From JAUJNH01 sp038253125 (lineage in GTDB: Bacteria > Actinomycetota > Acidimicrobiia > Acidimicrobiales > JAUJNH01), in NCBI GenBank assembly GCA_038253125.1, contig JBBSHM010000003.1:1-64000 (forward strand): DNA of 64,000 bases, written 5' to 3'. Under the pieces are notes generated by a model. That model did not search any database. It saw only the letters and a list, made by a program, of their open reading frames with translations, and was not told the DNA's origin. Shown here piece by piece: positions 1 to 6,645 of this stretch. The translations under genes and the position numbers were made by a program. How positions within the stretch are numbered: the first letter of the stretch is position 1; each line of letters opens with the position of its first letter.

Positions 1-222
1 CTCCCTCCAAAGAGGCTCTTGACGCCCCGCTCAGCCCGCGACCTCTCGATCACGAACCGGGGCCTGCTACCGGGCGCTCCGACGCCTACCCGGACGGGAC
101 TCTCACCCGCTGGTCTGGTCCAACTTGCAGGACGCAACATGGCCCGAACCTACCGGCGGGTCGAAGGCTCCGTCACGGGAGCCGACGGTGTACGGGAACG
201 CTCCCGTTAGCGTGGGCCGGTC
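1..222. other. Window edge, no gene recognised
   Basis: I see no convincing gene here. A short open frame exists on the plus strand but has no recognisable domain. A small inverted repeat (CGGGA, 4-nt loop, TCCCG) near 193-206 lies just before the first gene and could be a weak terminator of something to the left. The stretch may be the tail of a gene outside the window. Confidence 0.3.
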
Positions 223-744
223 ATGACACGAGGAGCCCGGTTGCCCGTCGATGAGTTCGAGCACGCCGGCGGGCCGGCGCTGTGCGTGCTCAGCGGGAAG
301 CCCACCGACGAGCGGGTCGAGCTGACCGTCAGGGCCCGGGAGACGCCGACGTGGCTGCTGTTCCTCGGCATCGTTCCCTACGTGGTGGCCCGGCTTTGCA
401 CCAAGCGGTCGACCGGCTCGCTGCCTCTCACCAAGGAGGTCCAGCAGCTGCTGGCCACCCGCGCCATCAAGCTGCGAACGATCGCCGTCCCGGGCGCGGT
501 CGTGATGCTCCTCGGCGTGCTGACCCTGTTCCAGCTGCCGGGGCTCGGGATCATCCTCCTGATCGCCCCGTGCTCGTTCGTCGTCACCATCGTGCTCCTC
601 AACCGTCTGCGCTCGCCGCTGAGCCCGGTCCACCTCGACCCCGCCGGTCGCTGGGTGGTCATCCCCCACGCCGCCGAGGAGTACGCCGCCGCCCTCGACG
701 ACCAGCCGGCGTCGGCACCGCCTCCCCCCGAGCTGAGCCTGTGA
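223..744 (+). CDS. Small integral membrane protein, unknown function
   Basis: A 173-residue protein with an ATG start. It has a hydrophobic segment around residues 44-60 and a longer hydrophobic stretch around residues 88-130 that can hold two further membrane spans joined by a short glycine/proline turn. The C-terminal 45 residues are soluble and end in a proline-rich tail. No family is recognised. It converges on the YbjN-like gene at 753 with only 8 bp between stops. A real gene is likely because membrane segments are coherent in this frame and GC is concentrated at third positions, but the function is unknown. Confidence 0.55.
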   Translation: MTRGARLPVDEFEHAGGPALCVLSGKPTDERVELTVRARETPTWLLFLGIVPYVVARLCTKRSTGSLPLTKEVQQLLATRAIKLRTIAVPGAVVMLLGVLTLFQLPGLGIILLIAPCSFVVTIVLLNRLRSPLSPVHLDPAGRWVVIPHAAEEYAAALDDQPASAPPPPELSL

Positions 745-752
745 CGGACCGC

Positions 753-1175
753 TCAGGGATCAGGGAAGAAGACCCGGCCCCCGAAGCGGGCCACCAGGTC
801 GTCGTCGTGGGCGTCGGAGATGCTGCCGACGCACTCGCAGGCGTTCTGCAGCTCGCGAGGGTCGAGATCCTGGGCCAGCAGCTCGGTGGACACCACCACG
901 TCGCCGTCCTCGTAGAACACCCGGCCGTAGTGGATGCCCCGGTTGATCTCGTTCAGGTGGCGGTAGAGGGGATCGGTCTCGGGCACGTCGCGGGCCATGA
1001 ACGACCACACCCTGACCTGAGCCTCGTCGTCGATCTCGAACAGCGAGACCCAGTACATGGTGGAGCCTTTGCGGATCGGCACGTCGCCGTCGCCGTCGAC
1101 CACCAGGTCCTGGGTCTCGCAGAACTCCTTGAGGAGCTGCTCGACGTAGGGGCGCACCGTGTCGGGGCTGGCCAT
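753..1175 (-). CDS. YbjN/CesT-like small acidic protein
   Basis: A 140-residue acidic protein resembling the YbjN / type III chaperone-like fold found widely in actinobacteria. Visible features are an N-terminal helix (VRPYVEQLLKEF), a central aromatic strand region with MYWVSLFEIDDE, the segment LNEINRGIHYGRVFYEDGD, and a C-terminal helix with many Asp/Glu. The family is thought to act as small chaperone-like or regulatory proteins; no enzymatic residues are evident. The start at 1175 gives a normal-length family member. An alternative ATG at 1193 overlaps the dnaE2 stop by 4 nt and would add six residues, so translational coupling to dnaE2 is possible. It lies directly downstream of dnaE2 and may be co-transcribed from the SOS promoter. 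Confidence 0.7.
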   Translation of the reverse strand: MASPDTVRPYVEQLLKEFCETQDLVVDGDGDVPIRKGSTMYWVSLFEIDDEAQVRVWSFMARDVPETDPLYRHLNEINRGIHYGRVFYEDGDVVVSTELLAQDLDPRELQNACECVGSISDAHDDDLVARFGGRVFFPDP

Positions 1176-1192
1176 GGGGCGAGCGTGGCACA

Positions 1193-4100
1193 TCAACGGA
1201 AGTCGCGTGACGGCGGTCCGGGGGGCGCCGCCGAGGCGGAGGCTCCGGGCCGCGACACCCGCAGGTCGAGCTGCTCCAGCTTCTCGGCCACGACGTTGAC
1301 CACCGTCTCCTTGCGCTCCAAGCGGCCCTGCACCACCAGCGCCGCCGCCCCCCGGGCCACCCGGCGGAAGGCGGCCCAGCAGCCGGGCGACACGATCACG
1401 TTCAACAGACCGGTCTCGTCCTCCAGGCCGAAGAACGTGGTGCCCTCGGCGGTGGCCGGGCGTTGGCGGTGGGTGATGATCCCGGCCACCAGCACCCGGG
1501 TTCCGGCGGGGAGACGGACCTGGTCCTCGAGGTCGCGGGCGGTGACCACCCCCCGGGCGTTGAGCCGCTGACGGACGAACCGGGTGGGCGAGCCGGCGGA
1601 CACCCCGTTTGACCACAGGTCGAACGCCTCCTCCTCGACCGGGGTCAGGCCGGGCAGCTCGGGGGCGGCGCTGCCGGTGACGATGCCGGCCAGGCGGTCG
1701 GGCCGCGACTGGCTCACCGCCCCCGCCGCCCACAACGCCCGGCGACGGCTGAGCGAGAACGATTCGGAAAAGGCGCCGGCCGTGGCCAGCGCCTCGAGGT
1801 TGGCCAGCGTGAGGGCCGGGTTGCGGCGGGCCACGTCCTCCATGTCGGCATAGGGCCGGCCGGCGGCCAGCGCCTGGGCCCGGTCCTCCCCGAGGGTGCG
1901 CACCTCCTGCAGGCCCCGGCGCACCGCCCCCTCCTGGTCGATCGAAGCGAGCGCCCGGCTGGCGTTGACGTCGGGCCCCTTAACCGCCACGCCGTGGCGG
2001 CGAGCGTCGGCGCAGATGGTCTGGGGCGACCAGAACCCCATGGGTTGGGAGCTCAGCAGGGCGGCGCAGAAGGCGGCCGGGTGGTGCAGCTTCACCCACG
2101 ACGAGGCGTAGACCAGGTAGGCGAACGACACCGAGTGGCTCTCGGGGAAGCCGTAGCTGGAGAAGGCGGCCAGCTTCAGCCACAGCACGTCGATCACCTC
2201 CGGCGGGATGTCCCTCTCGGCGGCGCCGGCGGCGAACCGGGCGCGCATCTGCTCCATGCGCTCGCTGGAGCGCTTCGAGCCCATGGCCTGGCGCAGCTGG
2301 TCGGCCTCGGCCGGGGTGAAGCCGGCGCAGTCGATGGCCAGCTGCATCAGCTGCTCCTGGAACAGCGGCACGCCCAGGGTCTTCTCCAGGGAGCGCTTCA
2401 TCAGCGGGTGGAGGTAGGTGACCTCCTCCTCGCCGTTGCGGCGACGGATGTAGGGGTGAACCGATCCGCCCTGGATCGGACCGGGTCGGATGAGGGCCAC
2501 CTCGACCACCAGGTCATAGAAGCAGCGGGGCTTGAGGCGGGGCAGGGTGGCCATCTGGGCCCGGGACTCCACCTGGAACACCCCCACCGAGTCGGCCCGG
2601 CTGAGCATCTCGTACACGGCCGGGTCCTGACCGATGGTGGCCAGGTCGACCTCGATCCCGGTGGACTCGCCGATGAGGTCGACGGCGTGGTGCAGCATCG
2701 TCAGCATCCCGAGGCCGAGCAGGTCGAACTTCACCAGGCCGGCCGCCGCGCAGTCATCCTTGTCCCACTGAAGGACGGTGCGGCCCACCATGGCGCCCCA
2801 CTCGACCGGGCACACCTCGACCACCGGCCGGTCGCAGATCACCATGCCGCCCGAGTGGATGCCGAGGTGGCGGGGGAAGTCCTCGACCTCGCGGGCCAGC
2901 TCGAGCACCGCCGACGGGATGTCGTGGCCGCCGCCCTCGACCGTCTTGCGCAGCCGGCCCCACGGGTCGACCTGCTTCGACCAGGCGTCGACCTGTCCCT
3001 GGCTGGCGCCCAGCGCCTTGCCCATGTCGCGCACGGCCGAGCGGGCCCGGTAGGTGATGACGTTCGCCACCTGCGCCGCCTTCTGCCGGCCGTAGCGGGC
3101 GTAGACGTGCTGGATGGCCTCCTCCCGCCGCCCCGACTCGATGTCGAGGTCGATGTCGGGCGGCCCGTCCCGCTCGGGCGACAGGAAGCGCTCGAACAGA
3201 AGGCCGAGGCCCACGGCGTCGGCCTTGGTGATGCCGAGGGCGAAGCACACCGCCGAGTTGGCCGCCGAGCCCCTTCCCTGGCAGTAGATGTCGTGGCTGC
3301 GGCAGAACTCGACGATGTCGTGTACCACCAGGAAGTACCCGGGGAACCCCAGCTGCTCGATGACGTCGAGCTCGTGGTCGATCTGCCGCCAGGCCCTGCT
3401 GTTGATGTCGTCTTCCCCGAGGCAGTGCCCACTTCTGGTGCCCTGAAGGGCCGGAAGTGGGCACTCTCGGAGGGTCTGCGGCCGGGGGCCGTAGCGGAAG
3501 GTGGCGCCCTCCTCGGTGAGGTGGCGGAGCCAGCTCATCTCGGTGTGGCCGGGGGCGACCGGGCAGTCGGGCAGCCGAGGGGCCACCAGGCGGAGGTCAA
3601 AGGCGAGCTGGCGGCCGAGGGTGGCAGCCTGGGCCACCGCTCCCGGCCAGCGGGCGAAGCGGTGGGCCTGCTCGGCCCCGCTGCGCAGGCAGGCCATGGA
3701 GGCCGGCGGCAGCCACCCGTCGACCTCGTCGAGGCTGCGCCGGGCCCGCACCGCAGCCAGGGCGGTGGCCAGCGGCCGGCGGGCCGGGGTGGCGTAGTGC
3801 ACGTTGTTGGTGGCCACCACGGCCAGGCCGGCGTCGACGGCCAGGGCGGCCAGGGCGTCGTTGCGGGCCGAGTCGAGCGGGTCGCCGTGGTCCCACAGCT
3901 CGACCACCACCCGGTCGCCGCCGAACAGCGTTACCAGCTGGTCGAGCCGGAGGCGGGCGGCGGCGGGCCCCGCGGCCATGAGGGCGGCCGGCACCGCCCC
4001 CTTGCGGCACCCGGTGAGGACCTGGGCGTGGCCGGCCAGGTGCTCGGCCGCCTGCTCCAGGCCCAGCACCGGCCGCCCCTTCTCCTCGCCCCGCAGGTGG

Positions 4101-4606
4101 GCCTCGGAGATGGTGCGGGCCAGGCGGGCGTAGCCGTCGGGCCCATCGGCCAGGACGAGGAGGTGGCTGCCCTCGGGGTCGGCCACCCCGTTCTGGGGCC
4201 GGGACAGGCCGATCGTCAGCTCGGCCCCCACCACCAGCGGCACCCCGAGCGCCCGGGCCGCCTCGGACGCCCGCACCACCCCGTACAGGCCGTCGTGGTC
4301 GGTGGTGGCCAGCGCCTCGAGCCCCAGCCGGGCCGCCTCCTCGACCAGCTCCTCGGGATGGCTGGCCCCGTCGAGGAACGAGAAGTTCGAGTGGCAGTGC
4401 AGCTCGGCGTAGGCCACCGCACCGGCATCGGGGCGGGGGATGAGGTGGCGGGGCGGGTCATAGGCCAGCCGGTGCGGTGACCACGCCGGGCTGTCCCCCC
4501 CGTCGCGCCCCGGCTCCCCGCGGCGGCTGCGCCCGTCGGAACGGCGGTCCGACAGGGCGGCGTTGACCTCCTGCCAGCTGAGGTCGGGGCGCTGGTCCCA
4601 TCCCAT
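1193..4606 (-). CDS. dnaE2: Error-prone DNA polymerase III alpha subunit DnaE2 (ImuC)
   Basis: A 1,137-residue C-family DNA polymerase, the catalytic part of the ImuA'-ImuB-DnaE2 translesion mutasome. The N-terminal PHP domain begins near residue 60 (ELHCHSNFSFLDGASHP, later TTDHDG). The polymerase core has GRGSAANSAVCFALGIT and the catalytic aspartates in PDIDLDIE near residue 482. A C-terminal OB-fold near residues 1020-1120 (VLVAGIITHRQRP...GLEDETG) is typical of DnaE2. The ATG at 4606 is chosen because it begins a typical DnaE2 N-terminus and lies 18 nt downstream of a perfect LexA box; no clear Shine-Dalgarno is visible. Unusual: between FRYGPRPQ and the conserved AWRQIDHELDVIEQLG there is an apparent in-frame insertion of about 30 residues encoded by a DNA palindrome (3424-3465). 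The accessory genes imuA' and imuB are not adjacent but lie at 6.6-9.6 kb behind their own LexA box. Confidence 0.95.
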   Translation of the reverse strand: MGWDQRPDLSWQEVNAALSDRRSDGRSRRGEPGRDGGDSPAWSPHRLAYDPPRHLIPRPDAGAVAYAELHCHSNFSFLDGASHPEELVEEAARLGLEALATTDHDGLYGVVRASEAARALGVPLVVGAELTIGLSRPQNGVADPEGSHLLVLADGPDGYARLARTISEAHLRGEEKGRPVLGLEQAAEHLAGHAQVLTGCRKGAVPAALMAAGPAAARLRLDQLVTLFGGDRVVVELWDHGDPLDSARNDALAALAVDAGLAVVATNNVHYATPARRPLATALAAVRARRSLDEVDGWLPPASMACLRSGAEQAHRFARWPGAVAQAATLGRQLAFDLRLVAPRLPDCPVAPGHTEMSWLRHLTEEGATFRYGPRPQTLRECPLPALQGTRSGHCLGEDDINSRAWRQIDHELDVIEQLGFPGYFLVVHDIVEFCRSHDIYCQGRGSAANSAVCFALGITKADAVGLGLLFERFLSPERDGPPDIDLDIESGRREEAIQHVYARYGRQKAAQVANVITYRARSAVRDMGKALGASQGQVDAWSKQVDPWGRLRKTVEGGGHDIPSAVLELAREVEDFPRHLGIHSGGMVICDRPVVEVCPVEWGAMVGRTVLQWDKDDCAAAGLVKFDLLGLGMLTMLHHAVDLIGESTGIEVDLATIGQDPAVYEMLSRADSVGVFQVESRAQMATLPRLKPRCFYDLVVEVALIRPGPIQGGSVHPYIRRRNGEEEVTYLHPLMKRSLEKTLGVPLFQEQLMQLAIDCAGFTPAEADQLRQAMGSKRSSERMEQMRARFAAGAAERDIPPEVIDVLWLKLAAFSSYGFPESHSVSFAYLVYASSWVKLHHPAAFCAALLSSQPMGFWSPQTICADARRHGVAVKGPDVNASRALASIDQEGAVRRGLQEVRTLGEDRAQALAAGRPYADMEDVARRNPALTLANLEALATAGAFSESFSLSRRRALWAAGAVSQSRPDRLAGIVTGSAAPELPGLTPVEEEAFDLWSNGVSAGSPTRFVRQRLNARGVVTARDLEDQVRLPAGTRVLVAGIITHRQRPATAEGTTFFGLEDETGLLNVIVSPGCWAAFRRVARGAAALVVQGRLERKETVVNVVAEKLEQLDLRVSRPGASASAAPPGPPSRDFR
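3424..3465. repeat. Palindrome inside dnaE2 (12-bp perfect stem)
   Basis: The arms AGTGCCCACTTC (3424-3435) and GAAGTGGGCACT (3454-3465) are perfect reverse complements separated by 18 nt. The element sits inside the dnaE2 reading frame and encodes part of an extra segment (RECPLPALQGTRSGH) not expected in the family. Frame is kept. Confidence 0.8.
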
Positions 4607-4624
4607 GGGAGGAGCCACTGTAGA

Positions 4625-4638
4625 CGAACATGTGTTCG
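4625..4638. promoter_or_regulatory. LexA (SOS) box upstream of dnaE2
   Basis: CGAACATGTGTTCG is a perfect 14-bp palindrome matching the actinobacterial/Gram-positive SOS box core CGAAC-N4-GTTCG. It ends 18 nt before the dnaE2 ATG on the minus strand, where bound LexA would block transcription. This predicts DNA-damage induction of dnaE2. Confidence 0.9.
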
Positions 4639-4668
4639 CCCCCGCTCCCCCAACACCCCACCCCCCGG

Positions 4669-4717
4669 AACTGTCGGGAGTAGCTGTCGCCTGGCGCAGC
4701 ACTTCTCCCGACAGAAG
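4669..4717. repeat. Intergenic palindromic element, copy 1 (dnaE2 / DUF2277)
   Basis: CTGTCGGGA (4671-4679) pairs perfectly with TCCCGACAG (4706-4714). Between the arms lies a segment containing AGCTGTCGCCTGGCG that is also found, slightly changed, between the arms of the element at 35734-35787. The element lies between the divergent genes dnaE2 and the DUF2277 gene, so it is not simply a terminator here. Confidence 0.75.
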
Positions 4718-4743
4718 CGATGGGGGCGGGGCAGGATGGGGGC

Positions 4744-4986
4744 ATGTGCCGGAGCATCCGACCGCTGCACCGATCCGAGGTCGAGCCGACCGACCTCGAC
4801 GTGCGCGACGCCGCCGTCCAGTACGTCCGCAAGCTGTCGGGGATCCGCACCCCGTCACGAGCCGACGCCCCCGCCTTTGAGGCCGCCGTCGAGGAGGTGG
4901 CGGCCTCGACCGCCCGCCTGCTCGCCGCTCTCCGCCCCGCCCCGCCCGTGCCCGGCCGGATACCGCTGCGCCACCTCCACCCATGA
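4744..4986 (+). CDS. DUF2277 family protein
   Basis: An 80-residue protein matching the DUF2277 pattern: an N-terminal MCRSIRPLHR, a middle AAVQYVRKLSGIRTPSRADA, and a C-terminal helix FEAAVEEVAASTARLLAALR. The family is small, helical, widespread in actinobacteria and of unknown function. The start is the ATG of MCRSI, which is the conserved family N-terminus. Its stop overlaps the ATG of the next gene by 4 nt (ATGA), so the two are co-translated. It is divergent from dnaE2, and the LexA box and a palindromic repeat lie in the shared upstream region. Confidence 0.85.
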   Translation: MCRSIRPLHRSEVEPTDLDVRDAAVQYVRKLSGIRTPSRADAPAFEAAVEEVAASTARLLAALRPAPPVPGRIPLRHLHP

Positions 4987-5420
4987 CATTCCGGATCCTG
5001 CACCTGACCTTTGACTGCGCGGATCCCGGCGCCCTCGCCGACTTCTGGTGCGCCGTCCTTGGCTACGAGCGGACGCCGCTCGGGTTGGAGATGGTCGCCG
5101 AGGCCGTGCCGCCCGACGGAGTCGAGGCGCCCAAGCTGCTCTTCATCAAAGTTCCCGAGCCGAAGACGGCCAAGAACCGCCTGCACGTCGACTTCGCAGT
5201 GCCCGACCGTGAGCCCGCCCACGGCGCTCGGCGCGATCGGGAACGACAGCTCCGATCCGTCATCCCGGGTGACGTAGACCCGGTCGACACCTTCATCGGC
5301 CCCGCCCCGCACGAAAGCCAGGTTCGTCGCCACGACCTGGCATCCTGCTGCACCTGGTGCCCGCATGGAAGGTGGTTCTCCGCTCCGACGAGCTCGGTGC
5401 CCTCCCGCACCGGGTCGTGA
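4983..5420 (+). pseudogene. VOC / glyoxalase-like protein, C-terminal half disrupted
   Basis: The first about 78 residues are a good half of a vicinal-oxygen-chelate (Glyoxalase_6-like) protein: HLTFDCADPGALADFWCAVLGYE, then LEMVAEAVPPDG, then KLLFIKVPEPKTAKNRLHVD. Family members continue with a second strand set ending in a DPEGNEF-like motif. Here the frame after VPDRE becomes a basic, low-quality sequence with no such motif. The ATG overlaps the DUF2277 stop (ATGA), so the gene began as part of that operon. I infer loss of the C-terminal half by rearrangement near 5205-5220 and not a simple frameshift, because neither other plus frame restores the motif. Confidence 0.6.
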
Positions 5421-5671
5421 TCGACGGACATGAGGTCGTGCTGTGGCGCATCGCCGACGGTGAGGTGGCGGCCCTTGATGACCGCTGCGCCCACCAGGCC
5501 ATGCGCCTGTCCATCGGCACCACCCTCCCCGACGGCTGCCTGGTGTGCGTGGCCCACGGCTGGACCTACCGCCCCGACGGCACCAACGCCCTGATCCCCG
5601 GAGGCCCGAGCGTCCGCGCCCACCAGGCCCACGACGACGGGGTAGTCATCAGAGTCCGCCTCTCGGGCTGA
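5357..5671 (+). CDS. Rieske [2Fe-2S] ferredoxin-like protein
   Basis: A 104-residue single-domain Rieske protein. The cluster ligands are visible as Cys-x-His (RCAHQ) and, 17 residues on, Cys-x2-His (CVAHGW), the usual two-Cys two-His set; GWTYRPDG follows as the conserved aromatic loop. Stand-alone Rieske proteins of this size shuttle electrons to oxygenases or other oxidoreductases in the cytoplasm. The GTG start at 5357 gives the normal N-terminal strand (WKVVLRSDELG). It overlaps the 3' end of the broken VOC frame, so its original upstream partner may be lost. No oxygenase subunit is nearby. Confidence 0.85.
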   Translation: MPAWKVVLRSDELGALPHRVVIDGHEVVLWRIADGEVAALDDRCAHQAMRLSIGTTLPDGCLVCVAHGWTYRPDGTNALIPGGPSVRAHQAHDDGVVIRVRLSG

Positions 5672-6053
5672 CGACGGGCAAGCCGGCCTGCGAGGCGACT
5701 GTCGACTCGAGGATCACGTGAATCTTTGTCAAAGTGGGGTCATGCCGGTTACTGGCCTTCCCTTTCATCCTGAGTACCTATTGAGTCATATCAACTTCCA
5801 AGACTAAAACCTCCCGCCTAAGACTAGACTCCTTCGCATGCTTCAAGCGACAAGCCCAAGGAGCACTATGACGAGAACGACCTTCGCTCAGCAGTCTTTG
5901 CGCTTGCGGAAGATCGGATAGAGAATTTCGTCCAGATCGGCTTGCCGTGTTCGGCAAACGGCGTCCTGGGACATCCTGATCCAGAGCCCGCTACTGACAA
6001 ATCGTGCTGCTCGAGCCACGAGAGAACAAGGTACTTTGCACCAGATCGTTACG
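5672..6053. other. Lower-GC intergenic stretch with coding remnants
   Basis: About 380 bp with no intact gene. Base composition is clearly less GC-rich than the rest of the window, with AT-rich runs around 5740-5830 and a direct repeat AAGACTA. In one plus frame near 5860-6050 a protein-like segment can be read (ENDLRSAVFALAEDRIENF), but it has no start codon in frame. I read this as a decayed, probably acquired gene next to the toxin-antitoxin remnant. Confidence 0.5.
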
Positions 6054-6315
6054 GAGGATAGGTTGGCAGTGCAGCAACCGCACATCGCTTCCAGCGCTAA
6101 CAAGCATGGTGTCCCAGACGAGACGATCCTCCATGCCTTGCCTTCAACAACCCACTCACGACAGAGGACCTCGACGAGGGCATGACCATGCTCATCGGGT
6201 CCGACCACGCCGGCAACCTCTACGAGATCGGTGTCGTCAGTTCCGAGAGAGAGGTCTGGTCATTGTCCACGCTATGCCCGCACGAGCCACATACCTCGGT
6301 GATGCCATGCCCCGA
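6054..6315 (+). pseudogene. Frameshifted DUF4258/BrnT-like toxin remnant
   Basis: Pieces of a small toxin-like protein are spread over three plus frames: SANKHGVPDETILHALP (about 6090-6145), then EDLDEGMTMLIGSDHAGNLY (about 6165-6225), then RGLVIVHAMPARATYL (about 6246-6300). In order, these match the layout of the DUF4258/BrnT-like family (HGVxxxxIxHAL, then a GPDxxGxLLEV strand, then VIHAMPAR). At least two frame changes are needed to join them, so the gene cannot make an intact product. It ends directly before a likely intact antitoxin. Confidence 0.7.
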
Positions 6316-6576
6316 AGCCTCAAGGAGATCCTTGAGCAGGCCGACAAACTCGCCGCCCTGTTCGAAGACCACAACCCCACTGATGTCAAGGATGCCGCCG
6401 CGCTCCAGGCGTTGCGGGGCGCGTTCCGAGAACGAGCCGAGGGTGATGCCCGTCTCGCTGCTGCTGTCTCGGCGGCTCGCGCCGACGGACACTCCTGGGC
6501 GGCGATAGGAGCCATGGTTGGCACCTCGGGCGAGGCCGCTCGGCAACGCTACGGGAACCCGGCACGAAATTGCTGA
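6307..6576 (+). CDS. Probable antitoxin, helix-turn-helix-like C-terminus
   Basis: An 89-residue mostly helical protein starting MPRSLKEILEQADKLAALFE. The C-terminal half (LAAAVSAARADGHSWAAIGAMVGTS...AARQRYG) looks like a helix-turn-helix of the sort found in small regulators and antitoxins. It starts at the tail of the frameshifted DUF4258-like toxin, the usual toxin-then-antitoxin order for this family. It appears intact although its partner is broken. Role as antitoxin and autorepressor is inferred from position and fold; lower GC than neighbours suggests acquisition. Confidence 0.65.
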   Translation: MPRSLKEILEQADKLAALFEDHNPTDVKDAAALQALRGAFRERAEGDARLAAAVSAARADGHSWAAIGAMVGTSGEAARQRYGNPARNC

Positions 6577-6645
6577 TCAGGGCGCCTCGGCGGTCAGCCA
6601 CCTCCGCACCACGTCAAGACAGGGATCGAAGGTCTCTCGCATGGG

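Noticed and set aside
1..222. Possible tRNA or transposon end
   Set aside because: No cloverleaf could be folded and no terminal repeat pair was found.
1994..4480. An 828-codon open frame on the plus strand opposite dnaE2
   Set aside because: It is Gly/His/Gln-rich antisense of a certain gene; long antisense frames are normal at this GC content.
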